Assembly (NCBI GenBank): GCA_947503835.1
Contig: CANNFM010000002.1
Coordinates: 310,001-374,000 of the forward strand
Direction of reading: 5' to 3'
From: an uncultured Aquimarina sp.
GTDB lineage: Bacteria > Bacteroidota > Bacteroidia > Flavobacteriales > Flavobacteriaceae
Length of the DNA: 64,000 bases
The translations under genes were made by a program, and so were the position numbers. The notes beneath the pieces were generated by a model that worked only from the letters and a program-made list of their open reading frames with translations, searched no databases and was not told where the DNA came from. Each line of letters starts with the position of its first letter. The first letter of the stretch is position 1. Positions 44,939-52,936 of this stretch are shown here, piece by piece.

Positions 44939-44954
44939 AGGGGATTTTACCCCT
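44939..44954. promoter_or_regulatory. Operator-like GGGG-N6-CCCC dyad (copy 3)
   Basis: AGGGGATTTTACCCCT followed by ATTT, aligned with copies 1 and 2 on the same strand. It lies about 103 bp upstream of the TviC-like start codon, in the gap between that gene and the E1 dehydrogenase gene. I do not see an exact TAnnTTTG between it and the start. It marks the upstream border of the polysaccharide locus. Confidence 0.42.
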
Positions 44955-45089
44955 ATTTAAAATTCTTAATGTACTGTTAACGTATAAAGCTACCACTTCA
45001 TCTAAACTAAAAATACAATAAACTGAAAATCAATTAATTAAAAACAAAAAGTATTTTATTAACTATAACGTTTTCGATATTGAACAATG

Positions 45090-47096
45090 TTAAAAATTTA
45101 GTAAAGAAAGTATTTCGTCTTCAAATCTATTTTTGGCTAAAAATTGGTTTTCCAGATTAGGTTCAAAAGGAATAGGCGTATCTATACTTGCTACGCGTTT
45201 TACGGGTGCATCGAGAAATGTGAAGCAATTTTCCATAAGTAAGGCCGAAATATCAGAAGCTATTCCTCCGAACAATGTATCTTCTTGAAGAATAATAGCT
45301 TTCCCGGTCTTTTTTACCGATTTATAGATAGTCTCCAAATCTAATGGCTGCAATGTTCTCAAATCAATAACATCTGCCGAGATTTCCGGATGTTTATCTG
45401 CTATCTCTAAAGCCCAATGTACTCCTGCTCCATAACTGATCACCGTAATATCATTTCCTTCTTTTAATAACGAAGCCTTACCGAGAGGTAAGTTGTAATA
45501 TCCTTCAGGGACTTCTTGTCGGATACTTCTATACAAAGCTTTATGTTCGAAAAACAACACTGGATTAGGATCCTCAATTGCTGTAGCCAATAATCCTTTT
45601 GCATCATACGGGAATGCTGGATACACCACTTTAAGTCCTGGGGTTTTGGTAAACCATGCTTCATTGGTTTGGCTATGAAACGGGCCAGCTCCTACTCCTG
45701 CACCACAAGGCATTCGAATAACCACATCTGAAGACTGTCCCCAACGATAATTGGATTTGGCTAATAAATTAATAATTGGGTTAAACCCTGAAGAAACAAA
45801 ATCTGCAAATTGCATTTCTACAATAGCTTTATAACCATTAACAGATAAACCATACCCTGCAGAGACTATTACAGATTCACAAATAGGAGTGTTTCGAACA
45901 CGTTCTTTTCCAAAAACTTCAACAAAACCCTGGGTAATTTTAAATACTCCGCCATATTCGGCAATATCTTGCCCCATAATGACCAGGTCACTATATCGTT
46001 TCATGGATTCATTTAATCCGTCAGAAATAGCATCGATCAACCTTAATTCTTTCGTATCAGAGCTTGGCTTACTTTGCGTATAGTCAAAACTTTTATAAAC
46101 GTCATTTATCTCTTTATTTAAATCAACCTTTATAGGTAGCTCTTGATTCGCTTTATCCCAATGAGATTCTATTTCTGTTTTTATTGTTGATCGTTCTTGC
46201 GTATCAATATCTTCCGAGAAAACCCCTTGATTAAGCAAGTATGCTTTATAATTCTCTAAAGGATCTTTAGCTCCCCAATATTCCATTAATTCATCAGGAA
46301 CATATTTGGTACCACTAGCTTCTTCATGGCCTCGCATTCTAAACGTCTTGAATTCTAAAAGAATGGGGCGAGGATTTTGTCGTACACTTTCAGCAAGTTC
46401 ACTTACTTTATGGTATACATCCAACACATTATTACCATCAATGATATGTGATTCTATACCGTAACCCAATCCACGATCGGCAAGATTTTTACAATTATAT
46501 TGTTCATTGGTTGGCGTGGATAAACCATACCCATTATTTTCTATACAAAATAGGACAGGTAAACTCCAAACTGATGCTACGTTTAAGGCTTCATGAAAAT
46601 CTCCTTCACTAGTACCTCCTTCACCTGTAAATACCGCAGTTACTTTATTGTTTTTTTCTAAAAGGTTCCCCAAAGCAATACCACAAGCGACCCCTAACTG
46701 AGGCCCTAAATGTGAAATCATTCCGATAACTTTATATTCCTGTGTTCCGAAATGAAAAGACCGATCACGACCATTGGTAAATCCATTTGCTTTACCCTGC
46801 CATTGACTAAACAACCTATAAAATGGTATATCGCGAGTAGTAAACACCCCTAAATTGCGATGCATTGGTAATATATATTCATCATCATTTAATGAAGAGG
46901 TTACGCCTATCGAAATAGCCTCTTGACCAATACCACTAAACCATTTTGATATCTTTCCTTGCCTTAACAAAACCAGCATTTTTTCTTCAATCAATCTGGG
47001 TTTAAGCATTTTAAGATATAATGAAATAAGGAAATCATTACTGTATGTTTTTCGGTCAAAATCTACTTGTGATTTTTCCTTTGAAATGTGGTCCAT
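45090..47096 (-). CDS. Fused alpha-beta E1 of a 2-oxoacid dehydrogenase complex
   Basis: Thiamin-diphosphate E1 component, with alpha and beta subunits in one 668-residue chain, as is usual in Bacteroidota. The alpha part (about 1-330) has FTGEGGTSEGDFHEALN near 155-171 and IENNGYGLST, together forming the thiamin-diphosphate motif, plus FRMRGHEEAS. The beta part (from about 350) has DLVIMGQDIAEYGGVF, FADFVSSGFNPIINLLAK and ILQEDTLFGGIASDISA. It decarboxylates a branched-chain 2-oxoacid, pyruvate or a related substrate and passes the acyl to a lipoyl E2 encoded elsewhere. It is a housekeeping gene just outside the glycan locus and likely monocistronic. Confidence 0.92.
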   Translation of the reverse strand: MDHISKEKSQVDFDRKTYSNDFLISLYLKMLKPRLIEEKMLVLLRQGKISKWFSGIGQEAISIGVTSSLNDDEYILPMHRNLGVFTTRDIPFYRLFSQWQGKANGFTNGRDRSFHFGTQEYKVIGMISHLGPQLGVACGIALGNLLEKNNKVTAVFTGEGGTSEGDFHEALNVASVWSLPVLFCIENNGYGLSTPTNEQYNCKNLADRGLGYGIESHIIDGNNVLDVYHKVSELAESVRQNPRPILLEFKTFRMRGHEEASGTKYVPDELMEYWGAKDPLENYKAYLLNQGVFSEDIDTQERSTIKTEIESHWDKANQELPIKVDLNKEINDVYKSFDYTQSKPSSDTKELRLIDAISDGLNESMKRYSDLVIMGQDIAEYGGVFKITQGFVEVFGKERVRNTPICESVIVSAGYGLSVNGYKAIVEMQFADFVSSGFNPIINLLAKSNYRWGQSSDVVIRMPCGAGVGAGPFHSQTNEAWFTKTPGLKVVYPAFPYDAKGLLATAIEDPNPVLFFEHKALYRSIRQEVPEGYYNLPLGKASLLKEGNDITVISYGAGVHWALEIADKHPEISADVIDLRTLQPLDLETIYKSVKKTGKAIILQEDTLFGGIASDISALLMENCFTFLDAPVKRVASIDTPIPFEPNLENQFLAKNRFEDEILSLLNF

Positions 47097-47350
47097 AAAA
47101 GAAAATTAGCTACGTAAATTTAATTATTTTTATTTCAGAACTCATACCAACTTTATAATATTATTAAGTAGTTGTTAATTTAACCCAAACAATCCTCCGA
47201 ATTAATTAAATTTACTATGTTTAAAAGATCAATAATTCATAAATAACGAATTTGATCAATTTTTTGTAATTGTTAAAATTTTTGAATGACTATACCGTAT
47301 TTTACATCAAATACAACTATTTTAGTTCTTCAATAATAAGATTAAAACCA

Positions 47351-48301
47351 ATGAATAATATTCCAAGTGTAGATTTGGCTGATTTTTTATCTGATGAGCC
47401 TTCTCGTAAGCAAAAGTTTGTTGATGAAATAGGAAAAGCCTACGAAGAGATAGGTTTTGTAGCATTAAAGAACCATTTTTTGAGTGATCAACTTGTCGAA
47501 AACTTATATAAAGAAGTAAAAGCATTCTTTGCACTTCCTGTAGATGCCAAAGAAAAATATGAAATAGAAGGATTGGGTGGCCAGCGAGGGTATACCTCTT
47601 TTGGTAAAGAACATGCCAAAGGAAAGAAAGAAGGCGACCTTAAAGAGTTCTGGCATTTTGGTCAAGAACCAGATCCAAATGCTAATTTAATCGAAGAATA
47701 CCCAGATAATGTGACTGTTAAAGAGCTAACAGATTTCAATCAAGTTGGAATGGAAGCCTATAGAATGCTCGAAAAGACTGGAATTTATGTACTTAGGGCT
47801 CTTGCCATTTACATAGGACTAGATGAGCATTATTTTGATCATTGGGCAAGTAACGGAAATAGTATTTTACGCCCCATTCATTACCCACCAATTACAACAG
47901 AACCAAAAGGAGCGGAACGCGCAGGAGCCCATGGCGACATTAATTTAATCACGCTTCTAATGGGAGCTTCTACCGGTGGTTTACAAGTACAACGAAAAGA
48001 TGGAGAATGGATTGACGCTATACCACAAGAGGATGAATTAGTGATTAATGTGGGTGATATGTTAGAGCGCCATACAAATAACAAACTACGGTCAACAATC
48101 CACCGAGTAATAAACCCTCCTAAAGAACAATGGGGACAACCCAGATATTCTATCCCATTTTTTATGCACCCAAGAAGTGACATGAAATTAAATTGCCTAG
48201 AAGAGTGCATAACAGATAATAACCCTAAGCATTATGAGGATATTACCGCCGGAGAATTCTTACATCAAAGGCTGGTAGAAATTGGATTGATTAAGAAATA
48301 A
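47351..48301 (+). CDS. Isopenicillin-N-synthase-like 2OG-Fe(II) oxygenase family protein
   Basis: Non-haem iron oxygenase fold, 316 residues from the chosen ATG at 47351 (NNIPSVDLADFLSDEPSRKQ), the family-like N-terminus. A longer reading starting with TTG at 47270 would add 27 hydrophobic and basic residues without family support. The iron ligands are visible: His194 and Asp196 in GAHGDIN, and His251 in STIHRV. The 2-oxoglutarate-binding pair is Arg265 and Ser267 in RYSIPFF. The N-terminal DIOX_N-type domain has IGFVALKNH. Homologues are common in Flavobacteria; the substrate is unknown. The YciH gene follows after 9 bp. Confidence 0.88.
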   Translation: MNNIPSVDLADFLSDEPSRKQKFVDEIGKAYEEIGFVALKNHFLSDQLVENLYKEVKAFFALPVDAKEKYEIEGLGGQRGYTSFGKEHAKGKKEGDLKEFWHFGQEPDPNANLIEEYPDNVTVKELTDFNQVGMEAYRMLEKTGIYVLRALAIYIGLDEHYFDHWASNGNSILRPIHYPPITTEPKGAERAGAHGDINLITLLMGASTGGLQVQRKDGEWIDAIPQEDELVINVGDMLERHTNNKLRSTIHRVINPPKEQWGQPRYSIPFFMHPRSDMKLNCLEECITDNNPKHYEDITAGEFLHQRLVEIGLIKK

Positions 48302-48310
48302 AATACTATA

Positions 48311-48640
48311 ATGGATTTACAAGACCAATTAAAGAACCTATTTCCTGATCACCAACCTGAAAATGATCCTGTAGAAAATCAAATTGAAGAAGGAATATGG
48401 ATGCAGGAAGCCCCAATTATTTGCAAATACGAAAAAAGGAAAGGAAAACCAATCACTATACTTGAAGGGTATACAGGTGCTGATGAGGATTTCAAAAAAC
48501 TAGCTAAAGAACTTAAAACCCGCTTAAGCGTTGGTGGAAGTTTTAAAAATGACAGTATCATTATTCAAGGAGATTACAGGGATCAAATCATGAAAATTCT
48601 TACAGAAAAAGGTTTTAAAGTGAAACGAGTAGGAGGATAA
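48311..48640 (+). CDS. YciH/SUI1-family translation factor-like protein
   Basis: A 109-residue protein of the eIF1/SUI1 family. The C-terminal SUI1 domain covers about 35-109, with RKGKPITILEGYTG, LKTRLSVGGSFKNDSIIIQG (end of strand included) and the closing GFKVKRVGG. The N-terminal 35 residues are acidic and unstructured-looking. Bacterial YciH proteins are thought to affect start-site fidelity or translation under stress; the role is not well settled. It lies 9 bp after the oxygenase gene and 14 bp before the DUF1835 gene. Confidence 0.92.
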   Translation: MDLQDQLKNLFPDHQPENDPVENQIEEGIWMQEAPIICKYEKRKGKPITILEGYTGADEDFKKLAKELKTRLSVGGSFKNDSIIIQGDYRDQIMKILTEKGFKVKRVGG

Positions 48641-48654
48641 TAACTATTTATATT

Positions 48655-49593
48655 TTGGGGAGAAACATATTACATATTACCAATGGTGACAGTCTTACAT
48701 ATCGGCTAAAAGATATAAAATTAGTGGAAGGAGAATTCTTAACCTGGCGTGAAATGCTATGCGAAGGACCTACTGAAATCAAAGTTGAAACCGAAAGTTC
48801 AATAAAAAAACGTAAGGCGTTTTTAGAAAAGTACTATAGAATTACTGCTGATGATTATGAAGAAAAGTTTGTGTCACAGTTCGAAAAACTCGATAATTTA
48901 CAGCAGTATGATGAAGTGATTTTATGGTTTGAATATGATCTCTTTTGCCATGTAAACATGATGGCTGCCATTAGTTTACTAATCCGAAAAAGTATTAAAG
49001 ATACTCCTGTTTATTTAGTATGTAGCGGTAGAATTGAGCACGAAACCAAACTGATGGGGTTATGCGAATTATCTGATAGTCAATTAAAAGAGCACTATCA
49101 TAACAAAGTACTACTATCGTTAGATGACCTAGAACTGGCAGAATACATCTGGACATTATATTGTGAATCAAACCCCAAAAAGATTGCAGGACAAATAAAA
49201 AAACATTCTTCCTTTGAGTACTTATCTATATGTTTAAGAGCACATCTTCAGCGTTTTCCGAATATGCTTACCGGACTCAATGTTTTAGAGCATAATATCC
49301 TTGAAATGGTCGATAAATATCAAATCAAAAATGTTAAACAACTTATGGGGTATACACTAGAATACCAAGGATACTATGGGTATGGAGATATGCAAATGAA
49401 ACGTGTGATTGCCAGGCTTTTTCAATTTTTGGACCAAACTAAAGACAGGTTATTATTATCCGAACGAGGAAAACTGGCATTAGAACACAGAAAAAACTTT
49501 TATAACACGCAAACATTAGATTGGTATTATGGCGGAGTAAAAAAATACGATTACCTCTATAATGATGAAACTCATACTTTATTAAAATTATAA
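48655..49593 (+). CDS. DUF1835 domain-containing protein
   Basis: A 312-residue protein of unknown function. The N-terminal 120 residues match the DUF1835 pattern: ILHITNGDSLTYRLK, then GEFLTWREMLCEGPT, then VILWFEYDLFCHVNMMAAI. A helical C-terminal domain follows, ending with KKYDYLYNDETHTLLKL. The start is TTG at 48655 (GRNILHI follows); no ATG is available at the family N-terminus. It is co-directional with YciH (14-bp gap) and the nucleoside phosphorylase (1-bp gap). Confidence 0.85.
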   Translation: MGRNILHITNGDSLTYRLKDIKLVEGEFLTWREMLCEGPTEIKVETESSIKKRKAFLEKYYRITADDYEEKFVSQFEKLDNLQQYDEVILWFEYDLFCHVNMMAAISLLIRKSIKDTPVYLVCSGRIEHETKLMGLCELSDSQLKEHYHNKVLLSLDDLELAEYIWTLYCESNPKKIAGQIKKHSSFEYLSICLRAHLQRFPNMLTGLNVLEHNILEMVDKYQIKNVKQLMGYTLEYQGYYGYGDMQMKRVIARLFQFLDQTKDRLLLSERGKLALEHRKNFYNTQTLDWYYGGVKKYDYLYNDETHTLLKL

Positions 49594-49594
49594 T

Positions 49595-50470
49595 ATGGCC
49601 ATAGCCAACTCAGAACTTATTCTTAACGAAGATGGTAGTATTTACCATCTAAACCTCAAACCAGAGCATCTTGCCCAAACCGTAATAACCGTTGGGGATC
49701 CTGATCGTGTTGAACAAGTAACCCAATATTTTGATCATATCGAATGCAAGATTAAAAAACGTGAGTTTCACACACAAACAGGGACCTATAAAGGACAAAG
49801 AATTACTGTAATCTCAACTGGTATTGGTACCGATAATATAGATATTGTGTTTAATGAATTAGATGCATTAGTAAATATTGACTTAACCTCTCGAGAAGTA
49901 AAGAAAGAACACACTTCATTACAAGTGATAAGAATCGGAACTTCTGGTGCGATACAAGGTGATATTCCTATCGATAGCTTTGTAATCTCTGAAATGGCTA
50001 TAGGTTTTGATAGTTTGCTTCATTTTTATGATAGTCGGGATATACAATTACATGATGTTTCGAATGCATTACTAAAACATTTGAATTGGGATAAAAACAA
50101 ATCTATACCCTATACCGTTGCAAGTGACCAAAAATTAGTAACCCATATGCAAAGCGAAACAACTCGAAAAGGAGTTACGGTAACCAATGTAGGCTTTTAT
50201 GGTCCTCAGGGAAGAGTATTAAGACTACCATTACAGGATAAAAACTTAAACGAAAAAATGGCTTCTTTCGAGTATACTAATAAAAAAATAACAAATCTAG
50301 AAATGGAAACTGCAGCTATTTACGGAATAGCAAAACTCTTAGGACATCAAGCCGTATCAATGAATGCAATCATAGCGAATAGAGCTACAGGTGAGTTTAG
50401 TCAAAATCCAAAGAAGGTTGTTGATCGTTTAATACAATATACTTTAGATAAAATCGTAACGTATCACTAA
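49595..50470 (+). CDS. Nucleoside phosphorylase (uridine phosphorylase-like)
   Basis: Cytosolic nucleoside phosphorylase of the PNP/UDP family, 291 residues. The phosphate-binding motif VGDPDRVEQV is near 33-42. STGIGTDNIDIVFNELDAL, RIGTSGAIQGDIPIDS and the nucleoside-binding NLEMETAAIYGIAK near 228-241 follow. It cleaves a nucleoside with phosphate to free base and ribose-1-phosphate. Sequence style is close to uridine phosphorylase, but base choice is not certain. The gene follows DUF1835 after 1 bp, and a strong hairpin lies 16 bp after its stop. Confidence 0.9.
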   Translation: MAIANSELILNEDGSIYHLNLKPEHLAQTVITVGDPDRVEQVTQYFDHIECKIKKREFHTQTGTYKGQRITVISTGIGTDNIDIVFNELDALVNIDLTSREVKKEHTSLQVIRIGTSGAIQGDIPIDSFVISEMAIGFDSLLHFYDSRDIQLHDVSNALLKHLNWDKNKSIPYTVASDQKLVTHMQSETTRKGVTVTNVGFYGPQGRVLRLPLQDKNLNEKMASFEYTNKKITNLEMETAAIYGIAKLLGHQAVSMNAIIANRATGEFSQNPKKVVDRLIQYTLDKIVTYH

Positions 50471-50485
50471 TTCCTTAAAATTAAA

Positions 50486-50511
50486 ATAGGGTAGACATCC
50501 ATCTACCCTAT
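50486..50511. terminator. Hairpin after the phosphorylase gene
   Basis: Perfect 10-bp stem ATAGGGTAGA (50486-50495) and TCTACCCTAT (50502-50511) with loop CATCCA. There is no T tract directly after it on the plus strand. The flanks are A-rich upstream, which gives a T tract only on the minus strand. It could stop transcripts from both the phosphorylase gene and the small minus-strand gene at 50561-50707. Confidence 0.6.
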
Positions 50512-50560
50512 CACACTAATATATTAAGAAAAATATTTTCTAATTTTCAAACAAAATATA

Positions 50561-50707
50561 CTAACCAAATAATATTTTTAGACTTATTAATAAGTTAGTA
50601 AATAATAATAATGCAATAAAAACAACAATTCCATTTTCTAAATGGTCATTTTTTAACTTCGCAACCTTAACATATCCATTTTTGTTGTTTAAAAAATTCT
50701 TTTTCAT
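50561..50707 (-). CDS. Small membrane protein, 48 residues
   Basis: Too short for a normal gene call. ATG at 50707, stop TAG at 50563-50561. The product begins MKKNFLNNKNGYVKVAKLKN and continues through a polar stretch to one clear membrane helix (about residues 28-44, GIVVFIALLLFTNLLI), ending ISLKILFG. Basic N-terminus and a single C-terminal helix suggest an inner-membrane anchor. Upstream on the minus strand are two TATATTTG promoter elements (50749-50742 and 50781-50774), and a hairpin follows the stop. I do not recognise a family. Composition and signals support a real gene, but there is no homology evidence. Confidence 0.5.
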   Translation of the reverse strand: MKKNFLNNKNGYVKVAKLKNDHLENGIVVFIALLLFTNLLISLKILFG

Positions 50708-50741
50708 AGCAATATTGTTTTATTTTGAGTTAACAGTTAAT

Positions 50742-50749
50742 CAAATATA
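50742..50749 (-). promoter_or_regulatory. TAnnTTTG promoter element for the 48-residue gene
   Basis: Minus-strand TATATTTG (50749-50742), about 35 bp before the start codon at 50707. A second identical element lies at 50781-50774; its TTG (50776-50774) is 24 bp from the first, longer than ideal. Either may be used. Confidence 0.42.
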
Positions 50750-50857
50750 TCTTCTTATGGAAGAATTATAGTTCAAATATACATTAAAAAAACCGAACTC
50801 ATCGTTAAAAAGCTAAAATAATCGATGAAATACACAATTCATTAACATTTAGCACAT

Positions 50858-51709
50858 ATGAATACAATAAAAATAGGAGGAGTTCCTGAACATTTCAATT
50901 TACCATGGCATCTTACCATAGAGGATGGGAGCTTTTTAAAACATAATATAACATTAGAATGGACAGACTATCCAGGAGGAACTGGTGCAATGTGCGAAGC
51001 TCTAAGAACAGGAGATATTGATATGGCTATAATTCTAACGGAAGGAATTATTAAAGACATTATTGCTGGAAATCCTTGTAAGATTGTTCAAACTTATATC
51101 CAAACTCCTCTTATATGGGGGATCCACGTAGGTGCAAAGTCTAAATACACTACTCTTTCTGAGTTAAAGAATACTACAGCCGCCATCAGTAGATATGGGT
51201 CTGGATCCCATTTAATGGCATATGTAAATGCCCAAAATCAAGGATGGGCTACTTCTGATCTTAAATTTGAAATAGTAAAAAACCTAGATGGGGCTATAGA
51301 AACCTTAACCAATAATAAAGCGGATTATTTTATGTGGGAACATTTTACCACAAAACCATTAGTAGATGACCAAACCTTCAGACGAGTGGCGGATTGCCCC
51401 ACGCCATGGCCATGTTTTGTAATTGCGGTTAGAGAAGAATTATTGGAAACAAAAAAAGAGCAGCTACAAATAATTTTAGACACGATTAATACCGTTACTT
51501 CAGATTTTAAACAAATACCAAGTATTGACAAAACTTTAGCGCATCGATATAATCAAAAACTTGAAGACATTCAAGAATGGTTGAAATTAACAGAATGGAG
51601 TCAATCACTTATTAAAAATGAAACGCTTTCGAAAGTTCAGGATCAACTTTATAATTTAAATATAATTAACAAAAAACTTCCTCCAGAAAAATTAATTTCT
51701 GAATTATGA
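50858..51709 (+). CDS. Cytoplasmic substrate-binding-protein-like protein (SsuA/THI5 type)
   Basis: A 283-residue protein with the fold pattern of type II periplasmic binding proteins of the NMT1/THI5/SsuA group. Visible are IKIGGVPEHFNLPWHLTIEDG, an early GGTGAMCEALRTGDIDMAII, then ISRYGSGSHLMAYVNAQNQGW and FVIAVREELLETKKEQL. There is no signal peptide or lipobox: the mature-type sequence begins at residue 3. No permease or ATPase gene lies nearby. It may therefore be a cytosolic ligand-binding or enzyme-like protein. The ligand is not predictable. It is likely monocistronic. Confidence 0.75.
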   Translation: MNTIKIGGVPEHFNLPWHLTIEDGSFLKHNITLEWTDYPGGTGAMCEALRTGDIDMAIILTEGIIKDIIAGNPCKIVQTYIQTPLIWGIHVGAKSKYTTLSELKNTTAAISRYGSGSHLMAYVNAQNQGWATSDLKFEIVKNLDGAIETLTNNKADYFMWEHFTTKPLVDDQTFRRVADCPTPWPCFVIAVREELLETKKEQLQIILDTINTVTSDFKQIPSIDKTLAHRYNQKLEDIQEWLKLTEWSQSLIKNETLSKVQDQLYNLNIINKKLPPEKLISEL

Positions 51710-51910
51710 TTACATTTTGTTTATAGCAGAGAGCTTTTTTTTCTAATATAGGGGGTAGGGTATTTTAAAAATCACGCGTTATTAATTAAAGAATGTTCTA
51801 AAATTTAAGATGAAGAATACGATATAATTAGTAAAGTTGGCAAAACTATAACAAATGTTTAATTATTAAATACCTAATAAACAACTATATACAGAATTAA
51901 ATTTTTTTTG

Positions 51911-51918
51911 TACATTTG
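51911..51918 (+). promoter_or_regulatory. TAnnTTTG promoter element for the 57-residue gene
   Basis: TACATTTG lies 88 bp upstream of the start codon at 52007. No clear TTG is seen at 17-21 bp upstream. A CCCC run follows at 51929-51932 in the leader. The remaining sequence from 51710 to 52006 is AT-rich and shows no other feature. Confidence 0.42.
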
Positions 51919-52006
51919 CGCCTACCTACCCCAAGAATTAATTATTATCACACAAGCAACCATTTTAAATTAAGTGCATCTAATAATTAAATAAAACAAA
52001 TCTACT

Positions 52007-52180
52007 ATGGTTACATTTATTCTTATATTGGCAGGTCTTATTACCTTCAATTTTATCCTACTAAGGTTTAGTATGCAATCTGTGGACACAGATAAAAAGA
52101 AATCAAAACCAGGGAAAATTAGAATTAGTCAAATATCTAACAATAAGTCGAAAGCAGAAGAAATTCCTAACGCTGCGTAA
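52007..52180 (+). CDS. Small membrane-anchored protein, 57 residues
   Basis: Below usual length cut-offs. ATG at 52007, stop at 52178-52180. The product starts with one membrane helix (MVTFILILAGLITFNFILL) followed by a lysine- and serine-rich tail of about 35 residues (for example DTDKKKSKPGKIRISQ). A small N-terminally anchored membrane protein is indicated. It ends 4 bp before the convergent end of the uracil-DNA glycosylase gene, leaving no room for a longer ORF. I do not recognise the family. A promoter-like element lies upstream. Confidence 0.55.
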   Translation: MVTFILILAGLITFNFILLRFSMQSVDTDKKKSKPGKIRISQISNNKSKAEEIPNAA

Positions 52181-52184
52181 TTAA

Positions 52185-52850
52185 TTACCAACCTATTGTA
52201 CATTGTTTTTTTTCATTCAGATACTCATTTGTTGTACTAAAATGTTTATTACCAAACCAATACCCTCTATTTGCACTTAGTGGGGATGGGTGACCACTAG
52301 TTAAAACACAGTGCTTAGTTCTATCAATTTTTGCTCCTTTTTTCTTTGCAAAACCTCCCCATAATAAAAAAACCACATTTTCCTTTTTATCAGATACTGC
52401 CTGAATAACTGCGTCAGTAAATTTTTCCCACCCTTTATTTTGATGTGATCCCGCTTGATGAGCTCGAACAGTTAATGTAGCGTTTAATAACAAAACTCCT
52501 TGCTTTGCCCAGCGCTGCAAATTTCCGTTTGCCGGAAAAGAAATAGTTAAATCTGTTTCAATCTCCTTAAAAATATTAACCAATGAAGGCGGCATAGGTA
52601 CATTATCATTAACCGAAAAACACAAACCATTTGCCTGCCCTACACCATGATAAGGATCCTGACCAATAATTACAACCTTAACATCATCAAAACTACAATA
52701 ATCAAATGCAGAAAAAATATCAGATCCTTTTGGGTAACACGTATTATTCTGATATTCTGTTTTTACAAAATCAACTAAACTTAAAAAATAAGGCTTACTA
52801 AATTCAGCTTTAAGTTGTTCTTTCCAACCAGATTCGATATTTACATTCAT
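52185..52850 (-). CDS. ung: Uracil-DNA glycosylase (family 1)
   Basis: DNA base-excision repair enzyme that removes uracil. It has 221 residues from the chosen ATG at 52850 (NVNIESGWKEQLKAEF), the usual N-terminus. An in-frame ATG at 52895 would add 15 residues that are not family-like. The catalytic water-activating motif IIGQDPYHG has Asp65. Also present are GLCFSV, LLLNATLTVRAHQAGSH and the minor-groove motif GHPSPLS. It is divergent from mutS2, with 86 bp between the two starts. Confidence 0.96.
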   Translation of the reverse strand: MNVNIESGWKEQLKAEFSKPYFLSLVDFVKTEYQNNTCYPKGSDIFSAFDYCSFDDVKVVIIGQDPYHGVGQANGLCFSVNDNVPMPPSLVNIFKEIETDLTISFPANGNLQRWAKQGVLLLNATLTVRAHQAGSHQNKGWEKFTDAVIQAVSDKKENVVFLLWGGFAKKKGAKIDRTKHCVLTSGHPSPLSANRGYWFGNKHFSTTNEYLNEKKQCTIGW

Positions 52851-52936
52851 ATAGACAATAAAATTGTTGTAATTATGTACTTTTGTTTCGTTCAAAAATC
52901 AACGGAATATAACCCAAAAATAGGGTAAAAAAAAGT

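Noticed and set aside
47881..48210. Minus-strand 109-codon ORF inside the 2OG-Fe(II) oxygenase family gene
   Set aside because: Antisense shadow; the plus-strand frame carries all iron and 2-oxoglutarate ligands.
48631..48636. AGGAGG as ribosome-binding site for the DUF1835 gene
   Set aside because: It lies 19 bp before the TTG start, overlaps the end of the YciH gene, and Shine-Dalgarno sites are generally weak determinants in Bacteroidota.
51749..51762. GGGGGTAGGGTA as an operator
   Set aside because: Only G-rich half, no inverted arm.
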